NCBI GenBank assembly: GCA_916048095.2
Contig: OU696585.1
Location: forward strand, 5,102,255-5,166,254
From: Sacculina carcini
Lineage: Eukaryota > Arthropoda > Thecostraca > Sacculinidae
Direction: 5' to 3'
DNA: 64,000 nucleotides
Shown: piece by piece, positions 31,648-42,160 of the stretch
Layout of the letters: each line of letters opens with the position of its first letter
Numbering within the stretch: the first letter of the stretch is position 1
Program-made: the position numbers and the translations under genes
The notes under the pieces: model-generated
The model's database searches: none
What the model was told of the DNA's origin: nothing
Seen by the model: the letters and a program-made list of their open reading frames with translations, nothing else

Positions 31648-31784
31648 TCAACGCTTACTCATCTGGCATATTGCGTAGGCGTCGTATTGGCAAGGAATTG
31701 CTCCAGGCTTCCAATCGTCATACTTGTTGAACGCCAAACACATATCGCTCGATGGCTCGACCAATTCCAGCTGCTTGATCTCGT
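31648..31784 (-). CDS. C-type-lectin-like domain, last exon (candidate host gene)
   Basis: On the minus strand the acceptor AATGATTGCAG precedes 137 nt: two bases completing a codon, then 44 codons and TGA at 31648-31650. The peptide includes DMCLAFNKYDDWKPGAIPC and YAICQM. This matches the end of a C-type lectin fold: a cysteine before a hydrophobic strand, a W after an acidic or Asn-rich loop, C, then the final IC motif. WND-type calcium ligands are not evident (DDW instead), so sugar binding is uncertain. Upstream exons were not found; the adjacent DNA is retroposon. Confidence 0.5.
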
Positions 31785-31805
31785 CTGCAATCATTGTCGT
31801 GCCGT

Positions 31806-31995
31806 TAGTTTCACAATCAACAACAACAACACTAGCAATAACAACGACAACAACGTGAGGTTCTGGAGCTGTGGCGTCTACACCGTGACACCACCCCAAC
31901 AAACAACTGCGGGCCAAGCCGCAACAACAAACATTCCACGAGGTTGTTCGGCCCGACAACCTGGTGAACGTCAACAACGTGTATTCATTATATAG
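31806..31995 (-). mobile_element. L2-like LINE 3' tail fragment, minus strand
   Basis: The reverse complement has the family ending (CCGCTATATAATGAATACACG then GTTGTTG-type repeats). CAACAACAAC runs bracket about 150 bp on the plus strand. It probably lies in the intron upstream of the lectin-like exon. Confidence 0.45.
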
Positions 31996-32200
31996 CGGAC
32001 AAATCAACGTATCACATTAAAAACAAATACATAGCTCGCTTTTGTCAAACTTTCTATATTTTCTACATGGGGCCACCGAATGGTGGTAATAATGCTTGAA
32101 TTATCATGCCACTGAATTAGTCTGTAATTAATAGTAACGATACATATAGATGTAACACATATTTGAGTGTGTGAAAACAATCTTTATCGTATTGTACGTT

Positions 32201-32225
32201 TAGGACCCAAAAGTAACCGGAATAG
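32201..32225 (+). mobile_element. Mariner terminal-repeat remnant
   Basis: GGACCCAAAAGTAACCG at about 32205 matches, in reverse complement, the terminal sequence of the mariner remnant at 51490-51510 (CGGTTACTTTTGGGTCC). Only this end piece is visible. Confidence 0.45.
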
Positions 32226-32232
32226 TTTTATG

Positions 32233-33159
32233 TGTGAGCCAGTCTCCTGTTCCTCGTTCATTGCTGTGCAAAATTCTCTCCGCCAACGCACTATTGTGTC
32301 TTCCTCACACTGTTCTGAATTGTCTCCTGTCATCGCTTCTTCCTGACAACCCAAGTCTGGCTCTTCTCTTCCTGAAATGCATGTTTCTGACTCTACAGCT
32401 ATTGCTCAATCTTGCCATTCCTCACATCTGGTTTCACTCGTACCCAACAGCTCTGCTATCTCCAATCTCAACCAATCTGGTCATATATCTCCCTTTGCCG
32501 CCACTAATTGTATTTCCTCCTTGGTTGGCCTGCTCAATATTCGGTCTGTACGTAATTAAACTATTTTTGTTTCTAATGTCATTCTCTATCACAACTTCTC
32601 ACTCATATATCTCACCGAGACCTGGCTTTTTGACAGCGACGTTTCATCGTTTTCCGCCCAACTTCCACTTTCATTTAATTTCTTGCATGTGTCTCGCGAT
32701 CTCGCATCTTCTCGATAATCTTGCGGTGGTGGTGTTGGTGCTGTTTATCACTGTTCTTTATCTTTATCACTTTTATCTACTCTACAATTTCCTTGTAGTT
32801 CCTTTGAATACGCTGCATTCTCGCTTTCTTTTTCTTCACACCCTAAATTAGGTATTCTATTGTAATATCGACACGATCACACCGGCACATCCTCAGTATT
32901 CCTATCTGAATTTGATGAACTGCTATCTTTCTTCTCTGATACTTTTCCCCATAATTTCATTGTTCTATGTGATTATAATTTCTGGATTGACTCACCATAT
33001 CACGCGCATGTTTCTGATTTTCTAACTCTGCTCAATTCTTGGGATCTTTCCGTTATGAAGCGCGGCGCTAATCACATACCCTAATACCCATCACATAATC
33101 CATCATACCCTCGACTTGGTGATCTGTACGCACTCCTCCAGACTGTTTCTCCTCGATAC
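32233..33159 (+). mobile_element. L2-like LINE, 5' part (host of elements B and E)
   Basis: Begins at the C-terminus of ORF1 (SSFIAVQNSLRQRT). It passes through an in-frame TGA (32347-32349) into ORF2 with LLNIRSVRN and later, after stops and frameshifts, LTETWLFDSDVSSF and CDYNFWIDSPYH (endonuclease). Element B interrupts it after GATAC at 33155-33159; the LINE resumes at 37900. The coding region is decayed. Confidence 0.78.
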
Positions 33160-33525
33160 TGTAATAAAAAAACACCTGTATATTGCGTGCACACTCGCGC
33201 ACAGGTTCACTGGAATATACGCACACTCACGACACACAATAATCCACCAATCTCGCACCACAACTCACTCAAGCGCACGCTCAGTTCTCAAGGCCGCAAC
33301 TGATCACTCACTCCTGCTTCACAATGGAACACAGCGCTTATAACCTATAACCTTATATTTTATAACCTTAAAGTGACGTGACGCCGCTTCAAGCACTGGA
33401 CAACGAACAAGGATAGCAAACACTAAATCACACTTGCTCGTACATACACTTTGACGCACACACACAGACAAACAGACCCACACACACACACACACACACA
33501 GACAAACACGCATACAAACTCCACA
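33160..33525 (-). repeat. Element B 3' LTR
   Basis: 366 bp. In element orientation it is preceded by a G-rich polypurine tract (plus-strand CGCCCCCCTGAT at 33526-33537). It shares more than 300 bp with 37547-37894. Confidence 0.92.
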
Positions 33526-33545
33526 CGCCCCCCTGATCCTATAGA

Positions 33546-36500
33546 TCACATAAACAACTTAGGAAATAACAAGCTGAAACATGAAGAGGATATGCTATGA
33601 CAACAAAATTGATCAGACAAATTATCGCAGCAAAAACGACGGGGCGGGCGGCGAGCTCGTTGACTACGTCTTACTGGTTCAGGAGCCGATGACGTCTCAC
33701 TGGCTGACATCTCGCGGCGCTCGCTCACCGGCGCAGTCTCGTGTGATTCAGCTGCTGTCTCTGGGAACATAGCCGGCGCTGTTGGCGTTCTTGGTGCTGT
33801 CGAGACGCTTGAAGCTGAGTCAAGTTGTACGTTACTATGCACCATCATCGGAGCTTCACAGATAGGCGAGTCACACAGTGCAGGTGACTGGCCGCGATGT
33901 CGCAAGTCCTTTACATGACGCGGCACTCCATTTACCTCCACGACAGTGTTTGACACAACAGCAGTGACAACGCCGCGCTGCGATACTTCGGTGCACCGTG
34001 CGCCTTTGTTTCGCACTCATATCTGGTCGCCCGCACTGAATTTCGCCACTGCGCGCGCATCAACAGCAGACTCACACTCACCGTGCCGGTCACGGTCAAG
34101 GTCGCCCACGCTGACAATGTCACGATATTTGTACTTATACACACAGCAGGCTGGTGCTGTGTCGTATGACCGATTGTCACGCGGCGTTACATTATAAATG
34201 TGCACCGCTTCCTGCACTGCACACTGACGTCGAGCACAAATGATTTTGACCGAACGGTGATTGCGTTCCACAATGCCGTTTCCGTGTGGTGCATAGGCGG
34301 CGCGAAATCTCAATTTTATTTTCCACCTGCTGCACAGCGTCTGCATGAGTCGCCCACGAAAAATTGTATCGTTGTCGGCCAATATTTCTCCCGATGCACC
34401 GCGCTCGTAGAATAATTGTTCCAAATGTTGAACCACACTCGCTGCGTCTGCCCAGCGCAGCGCCCTCCAGACGGCAAATCGGGAGGGCCCACAATCTATT
34501 ATTGTCAAATATGACATGTTCATATGATGCGTCACATCAATGGCTAGTCTAGACCATGTGTGATCAACATGCAAGCTGCCTTGTCGCCACCGCGCCGGAG
34601 ATGGATCTATTGACTTGCACACGTCACAACCAGAAACAATGTCGCGCACCTGCTTCCTGGTGACTCCTCTGCCACACTCGCGTCGGGCAAAAAACAGTGT
34701 GCGCCGAACGCCTGGGTGGCCCGCTTACGCATGAACCTCTGCTATGGAACCCTCATCGACCATATCAGCTGGTTGAGAGCAAACGGCTGCTGCACACGTA
34801 GATTCCTTCTCGTGCAGCCATTTGCCGGGAACTCTGGTGAGTGCGTCGGCGAGATTTTCGTCTGATATGACGACAGTGACCGTCAATTTCAAATTACACT
34901 CTTGTACCAACTCACAGAGCAAATCGATTCGTCGCCTAATCAACATTTCGCTTTCTGCTTTTGTTCTAGGACGAGTTCGGCCATTGAGAGCATTCGTGAT
35001 CCAGCGCTGCACTGTGACAGAATCTGTGCAAAGCTCAATATCGGAGAACTCCCATGCAATAGCCAGATTCATTCCGCGTATAGCGGCATCCAGTTCAGCC
35101 ATGTTGATGTGTGTAGCGGCGTCTTTTCGTAGCCAGCAAGCGTCTTCTACAGCAACTCCTTCCTCTGTAGTCACAAAAACTCCAATCGCAAGTGAGCTGG
35201 CATCCGTCCACACTTTTGCGCGCCAAAAGTGCGCGCCACTTTTGCGCGCCTACCACGTAGGCTCCATGTTCCCCGTGCTGGGTCATTTCGCGTCACTCTC
35301 CGTTTTACATCGGCCATTTGCTGGTACAATGATGGGTCCAGTATATTTTCGTCCCAGGCCTGCGATAAATTGTTGGCTTTTCGCTTCAGCCACGCTGCTA
35401 CTGGTCGCAGCCAGCCGCAAACTGGCACATGAGCCACCAGATGACCACACCACGAAAATACTGAGCGGCGCGTGATCTTCTCAGGAATCTCACCGATATC
35501 GGCATCTCTTGACCAGCGCAATTCACACCCAGATCGCAGCACACCCAACCCGAGCAATCTCGCACCGCTAGTCACGCGCTCGGCCGGCTTACACTCCAAA
35601 CCAAAACTGTAAAAATGCCGGATGACTTCCTCCGCGGAAACTATGTCTTCGTTGGCCAGAAGATCATCTACGTAGGCTAGCACTGCGTCCCTAATTTTCA
35701 CATTGGCTGACAGTACCGCCTGTACCACAGCCTTCATTACCAATGGAGCAATGTTGAGCCCAAAACCAAGTCTGGTCAGACAGTATCTGCGGCCTGCGAC
35801 GACAACAGTCTGATACGACCACAGCTGTTGGTCGACATGAATTTGTAGATAAGCACTTCACAAATCGACCACGGCTACATTGTCACCGTGGCGACGCCAC
35901 CGTCGCAGCTGGTCGCAACACACATCTGCATCTGCAGTGTGGCACGTGAGGTGCTTGTTCAGCTCGCGAAAGTCCATCACTGGTCTGACTTTGGAGCGGT
36001 TCTTCTGTTTCACGGCCATAAGAGGAATAAGTCCACTTGGTGCGCCATGCACATTTATGTCGTGGGGCACAAGCCATCCTTTATTTATCCAATTTTGTAC
36101 CTCCACGTCGAAGTAATGTTGCATGTCGGCAGATATGCTGTATTGTGCCACATTGTTGTGAAGCACATCAGGACCACAACCACGGCCCCACTTCCACTTG
36201 ACAGTCCACGTTTTGTTGGTAGCATCAAATTGAACACGAAAATCTGACGTGTCAACGCACGGAGCCGCCACTGCTGGTGTCTTCGTTGCGGCTGCCGCTC
36301 GGACAGTCTCGTGCTCAGTTGTGTTGTCTTGGGAGAAACACACATGATCAGCGGATAGCACAGTGACTCCACCGAGTGCTTGTATGCCCGAAATACCTAG
36401 CACAACGTCGTACCCCAACGGACGCTCCGCCACGGCTAGTGCGTCAATGGTTGCGGAGTGACCGGCCGTTGTCTTAACGTTAATCACGCAAGTGCCACAG

Positions 36501-36811
36501 CAGACGAGAGGCTGACTGCCCATCGTCGACATCCGCAATCTGCTGGGGCGCCATTCAGCACACAAGGCCGAGTGTATGAGCGTGTCAGTGCAGCCAGTGT
36601 CTACCAATGCTCGTAGACATCGACCGTCGACAATCAGCTGCACGGTTGGTAAAACGCCACCGCATGCGCGCGGATTTTCACGGGGAAGAAGGCTGGCGCT
36701 TACGCATCTCCCCCTCCTTCGTTTCCCGCTCGCGATGAAGCTGCGGAACCGGGCGCGTTATCTCGAATAAAAGATCGCGAGGAGGAGCAAACAGCAGCGA
36801 AGTGTCCCGCT
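33546..36811 (-). pseudogene. pol: Element B pol (protease, RT, RNase H, integrase), broken
   Basis: Minus-strand segments in order. Protease has LRALVDTGCTDTLIH (near 36610). RT has KVRPVMDFRELN, a TGA at 35855-35857 where an arginine (CGA) is expected, and LAYVDDLLA. RNase H has MWTDASSLAIGVFV (35213 downwards). Integrase has CDVCKSIDP, AIDVTHHM, LADNDTIF and NGIVERNH. The C-terminal RRSQRARRPPRRF ends at 33546. Further stops lie near 34726 and 34017. A palindromic 26-bp insertion at about 35213-35245 shifts the frame in RNase H. Translation would start by -1 frameshifting from gag. Confidence 0.88.
36682..36727 (-). promoter_or_regulatory. Element B gag-pol -1 frameshift signal
   Basis: On the minus strand GGGAAAC (36727-36721) is in phase with gag codons GGA and AAC. 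A 6-nt spacer precedes GGGGGAGA (36714-36707), which pairs with TCTTCCCC (36689-36682) as an 8-bp stem with one G-U. The -1 frame is open through to protease. Its position and spacing match those in element A, so the signal is conserved between diverged elements. Confidence 0.78.
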
Positions 36812-37530
36812 GCACCACATCTCCTGTAAATTTGAGGCGATCTTCTTCGACACGCGTTCTGCGAACGATATGCAGAATAACCACTGGCACCAGCTGGTGG
36901 CACGACAGCAGCGGACATGCGCTCATCGCTCAACACATTGCGTGCTCGCACCAGCACGCTAGCCAGATCCAATGCATCGGCTCTTGCGCCGGCTCGAATG
37001 ATGCGCCTCACCTCATCAGGCAGCCCAGCGACAAACGCGCAAACCAGGGCACGTTCTGGCACGCCTGCGTATAATGACGCAAGTCTTTGTAAGTCCGCTA
37101 AATACACATCCACAGACTCGCCTGGACGCAGTCGGCGTTTTGTGTATGCCTCGTAGGCCGCATGCTCGTCGAGTGCAAATGCGGCATAAAGAGCCTGTTT
37201 TACCGACGGCAAATGACACCTGCTGGTCATCGGCAGCTGAGTCCATACCGCAAACGCTCTACCGTTGAGTCTCAGCGGAAGCACGCTGGTGACGTCCACT
37301 CCTCGAAGGTTGCACAGAGTCTCGGCTCTGATAAGCCATTCCGCTACGTCTCCAGTACCGTCGAACTCCGCTAGTAGACGAGCGTCGAACGTTGGTTGAG
37401 ACTGAACCTCGGCAGCAACGGCGCTAGAACCTGCAGCACTCTGTGCGGCCATGTTTCCCAGCGAAACATAGGGTGGCTGCAACGAGGACACGACGTTTGT
37501 TGTAGTCTTGAAACCTTGTGAAGGCTGCAT
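36700..37530 (-). CDS. gag: Element B gag, intact frame
   Basis: ATG at 37530 to TAA at 36700-36702, 276 codons without interruption. The N-terminal half aligns with element A gag (FDGTGDVAEWLIRAETLCNL, LPLRLNGRAFAVWTQLP). A long capsid-like region follows (RRLRPGESVDVYLADLQRLA). The zinc knuckle region is weaker than in A (RRCGAAGHFAAVC, with the first cysteine replaced). The ATG lies 3 bp beyond the 13-base primer site. Confidence 0.88.
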   Translation of the reverse strand: MQPSQGFKTTTNVVSSLQPPYVSLGNMAAQSAAGSSAVAAEVQSQPTFDARLLAEFDGTGDVAEWLIRAETLCNLRGVDVTSVLPLRLNGRAFAVWTQLPMTSRCHLPSVKQALYAAFALDEHAAYEAYTKRRLRPGESVDVYLADLQRLASLYAGVPERALVCAFVAGLPDEVRRIIRAGARADALDLASVLVRARNVLSDERMSAAVVPPAGASGYSAYRSQNACRRRSPQIYRRCGAAGHFAAVCSSSRSFIRDNAPGSAASSRAGNEGGGDA

Positions 37531-37533
37531 TAT

Positions 37534-37546
37534 AGCCGAAATAGCT
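37534..37546 (-). promoter_or_regulatory. Element B primer-binding site, complementary to the tRNA-Phe 5' end
   Basis: In element orientation AGCTATTTCGGCT directly follows the 5' LTR (ending TTACA). It is identical to the site in element A, and its first 12 bases complement nucleotides 1-12 of tRNA-Phe. Confidence 0.6.
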
Positions 37547-37894
37547 TGTAATAAAAAAACACCTGTATATTGCGTGCACACTCGCGCACAGGTTCACTGG
37601 AATATACGCACACTCACCACACACAATAATCCACCAATCTCGCACCACAACACACTCAAGCGCACGCTCAGTTCTCACGGCCGCAACTGATCACTCACTC
37701 CTGCTTCACAATGGAACACAGCGCTTATATAACCTTAAAGTGTACGAGTCACGTGACGCCGCTTCAAGCACTGGACAACGAACAAGGATAGCAAACACTA
37801 AATCAAACTTGCTCGTACATACACTTTGACGCACACACACAGACAAACAGACCCACACACACACACACACACAAACACGCATACAAACTCCACA
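37547..37894 (-). repeat. Element B 5' LTR
   Basis: 348 bp; begins TGTGGAGTTTG and ends TTTTTTATTACA in element orientation; flanked by GATAC. Confidence 0.92.
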
Positions 37895-37899
37895 GATAC

Positions 37900-38582
37900 A
37901 TTCACTTAACCTCCTGATTGTCTCATATCTGATCAGAGCCTCATCACATTTTGTCTTTCTCTTTCTTTACCTTCTAAGCCTTCTTCCGCATCACTGATGC
38001 TTCGTGACTACAAAAAATGTGATCCTTTATTCTTTTTTCTTTTGGTTACCTCTATTCTGAATCCCCTCAAACTATTTGTTCCTCACACCAATCCTCCTCC
38101 CCAAGTATATATCCGACTCTCTCTCCCTCATCAATGATCAGATATTCCCTTTGCGCTTACATCACTTTCGCTCTAGATATCCTCTTCCTCCCTGGTGGTC
38201 GTCCGATCTATCCCGCTTGCGTTCAGAATGCATAGCCCGTGGGCGTTCTTGGCGGCGCTTTCGCTATTCTTCATCATGGTTCTCTTTCTGTAGTGCCCGC
38301 AAATATTTTTTCTCTGTGGTTGCTTTGTCAACATCTAAATTCTATCGTTCACAATGTCGCCACGCCAACTCCAATCATCTCGCTCACGATGGCTGACTCT
38401 GAAAACTATTTCTGGTCGCTCCTCTAAGTCATCTTGCTCAATATCTGCCAGTGAATTCGCTCCATTTTTCTCTTGTAAAATTGCATTCTTGCAATCCAAA
38501 TTACACACTAGCAGTTTTCCTCTCCAATTTCCTCCTTGCCTTAGCAATGTTTTCTCTTTTTCCTCAATTGCTCCATCTACAC
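37900..38582 (+). mobile_element. L2-like LINE continued (between elements B and E)
   Basis: Resumes the LINE broken at 33159. Successive frames give ISDQSLITFCLSL (SDHSL equivalent), LRDYKKCDP, PLPPWWSSDLSRLRSE, RGRSWRRFRYSSSWFSF and LTLKTISGRSSKSS. These are collinear with LINE ORF2 between endonuclease and RT. The coding frame is broken. Element E begins at 38583. Confidence 0.75.
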
Positions 38583-38683
38583 AATAACTATAAGATAATG
38601 CCAAACCAAGCGGACGCTAAACATCAACAACACAGTCCCCCGCACGTCTCTCGCCCGTCTCTCCCAAATCACCATTGTCCACA
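38583..38683 (-). repeat. Element E 3' terminal repeat (short LTR)
   Basis: About 101 bp shared with 47831-47933 at roughly 90 percent identity by eye. In element orientation it starts TGTGGACAATGG. Confidence 0.65.
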
Positions 38684-38858
38684 CCCCCTGAGTCTGCTAC
38701 TCAAAGTCGCAGACGTAATCATTCAAATGTCGAGGGCGGCGGCGCTGACGTTGGCTCCTTCTTCGAGGCGGCTTCTCCGTCGCAGCCGGTACGTCCGGTT
38801 CGGTCTGGGGGGCGGCACTTTGAACGTCTTCCGGCCCACTGGTACTGCGGGGACGAAC

Positions 38859-40945
38859 TTATACGGTTGACTCCGGCTTCACATCCAGCAGTAGATGTCG
38901 TCTGTTGCGTGTCGTTATGCGCCCACTTGGGGTGCGTAGCAGATAGCTACGTCGACCTCGAACGCCGACTATGGTGCCGCTCAGGTCCCATCTCTTGGTA
39001 TCTTGGTTCTGAATCAGCCCAGAATCCCCAACCTTCAACCGGGGCATCAGACGCGATCCACGGTTATACGCCTGTTCGACTTTGTCGCGACACACCTTGT
39101 CGATGTTGTCGGCTCTATCCCTCCATCGGGGGGCGAAAGCGTCGCGATGCATCGGAACTTTTGAACGAATAGGATGACCAGAAAGTATTTCTGCTGGAGA
39201 ACGTCCATCTGCACCTGGCGTGTTCCTTAATTCGAGTAGACCTTCAGTAAATGAGTCGTCATCGAGTTCACCATTCTGCGTCACTTTTTGCACAAGCCGT
39301 TTGACTCTTTTCACGGCCGACTCAGCGTGCCCATTCCCCTGCGGATGTTCGGCACTGATGATGTCGTGCTGCACTTTCCAACATGCGAAGAAGTCTCTGG
39401 TGCGACGAGCTGTTTACTGCGGTCCTCCGTCGCTTCGAAGACGGTTCGGAACGCCATACGCTGCAAACAGCTGCCTCAGACTTTTGACGAGATGTCAAGA
39501 TGATGCATCTGACCGCGGACATTCTGCCACACACGGCCAATTTGACACCTGTCGACATATATAAGGTATGTCCGACTTGCATGCTGAAAGTAGTCTGTTG
39601 AGACACTTTCGAAGACTCTTTCTGGTCTGTCATCACTGTGGTACGGCTCTTTTTGTTGACTGTTGCGGTATCGCAAACACAACTCACACGAGGATACCAT
39701 CATTTATATATCGTTATTCATTGTAGGCCAGTAAACACATTGCCGAGCGCGGTCCATCGTGCGGTTCCTTCCCTGATGTCCTCTGTGCAGCCGTCGAAGT
39801 GTATCACGGCGCATACTGCGTGGAATAACAACACGACATCCGCATAATAGTATATCGCCTTCAATATACAGTTCATTTCTCATGTTCCAAAGTGGTTTGA
39901 CGCAGTCAGAGCATTGATGACAATATTCAGGAAATCCATCCTGTATAGTTTAAAGCAGTGCAATGTACTCTTCATCTTTTGCAGCTAGGTTTGTGACTTG
40001 TGAGAGAAGTAAATCACCGTATGGATTCTCACTATCGTCGTCGTCTACAACGCGAGATATCTGTATAGAACGTTGTCTCGGCGTGAAGTTTTCTTCTGAC
40101 TCGCCGCCGCAGTGAGTTTCGTCTTTGTTGAAGTGCAGAGGTGATCTTGATAGGCAATCTGCAATAACATGTTCTTTGCCTGCTCTCCATACTTTTTCGA
40201 ACTGTAAATGAGACAACTGACTTCTCATTCTCTGCAATCTCGGATTGCTGATGTCCGATATGTACTTCGAATTAAGAATAGGCAGCAACGGTTTGTGGTC
40301 TGTCACCACTGTGAAAGACTTGGCGCCGGCCAGGAAATTATTTGCCTTCTTGCAGGCCCAGACTACTGCTAGCATCTCTTGCTCTATAGCGGCATAGCGG
40401 CCCTCTGTTTCGGTGAGAGACCGTGATCCACATTGGATCAGCTTCCACTGACCATGCTCGTCTTTCTGCCGCACGACAAACCCTATACCATGAAGTCTCG
40501 CCGCGTCAGTCTCTACGATTGTAGGTCGTGTTGGCACGTAAAAATCCAGAACTGGCGGGGACGTGAGCACGCGTTTCACCGCTTCAAACGCCGGTGTGTG
40601 TACATTAGAGTCCCACTGCAATGTCACATCCTTCTTCAACAGTTACCTGAGCGGTGCAGATGCCGCAGTGATATCTGTTGAAAAGTTACTCAATTGGTTG
40701 GCCATACCAAGAAAAGATCTCAGCTCACTCACGTTTATCGGGGTCGGAAACTTGGAAATAACAATTAGTTTCCTATCATCAACTGTGTACTCGTTATTGT
40801 TTATCACAAAACCACAGTATTGCACTTCCGATTTGGCAAAACTGAACTTCTTACTGTTGAGAGTGATTCCATTGTCATGACATCGCTTAGAGCTGTCTCA
40901 CATCGCTTTAGAACTGACAAGACATGTTTCAAGTGTTGATCATAG
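38859..40945 (-). pseudogene. pol: Element E pol, 3' part (end of RT, RNase H, integrase)
   Basis: Minus-strand segments continue from the insertion site. The RT end has LNSKKFSFAKSEVQYCGFVI and SELRSFLGMANQL. RNase H has TIVETDAARLHGIGFVV, EQEMLAVVWACKK and VTDHKPLLPIL. Integrase has CELCLRYRNSQQKEPYHSD, then after frameshifts EHPQGNGHAESAVKRVKRLV with LELRNTPGADGRSPAEIL. The C-terminus is KRWDLSGTIVGVRGRRSYLL. Stops and frameshifts near 39700 and 39374-39560 disrupt integrase. Confidence 0.83.
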
Positions 40946-41235
40946 TGTAGCGACTGCGCCGCGTTCGCGACTGCGCCGTGTGTTTGATTATTACATTGTT
41001 ATTTTATCTGTGTACCATATAGTTTATTTCATCATATCTTCTTATGTGTGTCTCATGTTTGATTGTAAATATCATGCCACAAATCTTTGCATGCATATTG
41101 TGTGACACTGTCACTGTGCTCGATACCCCGCGTCTTCCTTCTTCTTGCTGGCGCGCTCGTAGCACACACATCGTGTCTTCTCGCTGTCGTGTGATATTAA
41201 ACTCGCATCAATTCCTAGTGTTTTTCCACGCTAAA
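40946..41235 (+). repeat. Element C 5' LTR
   Basis: 290 bp, nearly identical to 45576-45865 (one visible difference, CTGTCGTG versus CTCTCGTG). Confidence 0.93.
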
Positions 41236-41236
41236 C

Positions 41237-41255
41237 TGGTGAACCCGACGTGATT
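41237..41255 (+). promoter_or_regulatory. Element C primer-binding site (tRNA-Trp)
   Basis: TGGTGAACCCGACGTGATT starts 1 bp after the LTR. It complements the 3' CCA end of tRNA-Trp with one mismatch (position 7), the primer known for CsRn1-clade elements. Confidence 0.75.
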
Positions 41256-41289
41256 TTGTTTTAGTTTTTGTTTTTTGATTTCGTGAGTC

Positions 41290-42160
41290 ATGCCCAACGA
41301 CACCGCCGCTTTCCCGCACTTAACAGACGGCGAGCCAGTGCAACGCGAAGATGAAGGCGACAACGGCCAACCTGCCACATCATTCCGGCTGCCGCCTTTC
41401 TCGCCCGAGGAGCCAGAACTCTGGCTCACACAGGTGAACTGCGCGTTTGCCGTTTCGGGAATCACTTCACCCGTCAGGCAGTTCCAGTTCTTAGTGGCCA
41501 ATCTGCCGATGGATGTGGCCACAGAGCTGAAAAACGTCATCAGGGGGCCGCCGAATTTTAAACTTTTGTGCGAGAAGCTGACGACGCGCATGGCGCAGTC
41601 ACGAGCTGGACGCCATGCTGCGGCACCAGCATCTGGGCGACCAGAATCCGTCGCAGCTGCTCCGCCGCATGCGAGGGGAGCTCGAAGGGGCCGGTAGCTC
41701 TTCTGTCGACACCGGGCTACTTCGAACCCTGTTTTTACAGCGGCTGCCCAACAACGTCAAGGCGGCAACCTCTTTGCTAACGGGCACGACGTCACTCAGC
41801 GAGCTGGCGGCCGCCGCCGACCGCTTCATGGACGCCACACGCGCCGACCAGCCGCTGGTGTCCGTAGCGGCGGTGCAGTCGACGCACGAGGCAGCCCGCG
41901 GCAGTGCCAGAGCGGATCCGGCTGTGCAGCAGCTGCTCGCCGCCGTTACAGAGCTGACCGCAGCTGTGCGTGAGATGACGACGGCACGCGCACGAGAGCC
42001 GGCACCAGGAGCGTATCGTCGACAGCGCAGCCGCTCCAGAACGCGCTCACCGCCACGCACCGACGAAGCCGACGCCGGTATGTGCTATTACCATCGTGCG
42101 TTCGGCCGCGACGCCATCAACTGCCGCGCGCCGTGCAGCTTCCGGCCGACTTTAAACTAG
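41290..42160 (+). pseudogene. gag: Element C gag (CHCC-type), one frameshift
   Basis: ATG at 41290 starts the frame with FRLPPFSPEEPELWLTQVNC and the capsid-like region typical of CsRn1/Mag-type Gag. Near 41600 the homologous reading moves to another frame (ELDAMLRHQHLGDQNPSQLL), so one base has been gained or two lost. The second part ends with CYYHRAFGRDAINCRAPC. This is the CX2HX9CX3C motif distinctive of the clade. A TAG stop follows at 42158-42160. The overlap with pol is in the -1 direction. Confidence 0.85.
42151..42160 (+). promoter_or_regulatory. Element C -1 frameshift heptamer TTTAAAC next to the gag stop
   Basis: TTTAAAC at 42151-42157 is in phase (gag codons TTA AAC) and is directly followed by TAG. 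After slippage the frame continues TTT AAA CTA into pol without a stop. A GGGC/GCCC hairpin (about 42169-42184) may act as stimulator, though it is weaker than in A and B. Confidence 0.7.

Larger units (their letters stand above)
33160..37894 (-). mobile_element. Element B: Ty3/Gypsy-type LTR retrotransposon related to A
   Basis: 4735 bp on the minus strand. The LTRs are 33160-33525 (element 3' LTR, 366 bp) and 37547-37894 (5' LTR, 348 bp). Both read TGTGGAGTTTG...TTTATTACA in element orientation, with indels between them. The target duplication GATAC is at 33155-33159 and 37895-37899. Proteins, primer site and frameshift signal are collinear with element A. Several stops and a 26-bp insertion disrupt pol. 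Confidence 0.92.

Noticed and set aside
21450-32000. CRISPR-like or short tandem arrays (CAACAAC, TTG runs)
   Set aside because: They are simple-repeat tails of LINE copies; there are no regular spacers and the genome is eukaryotic.
32234-32851. 205-codon hydrophobic plus-strand ORF
   Set aside because: It is an out-of-frame shadow of a LINE endonuclease region; the real homology is in the neighbouring frame.
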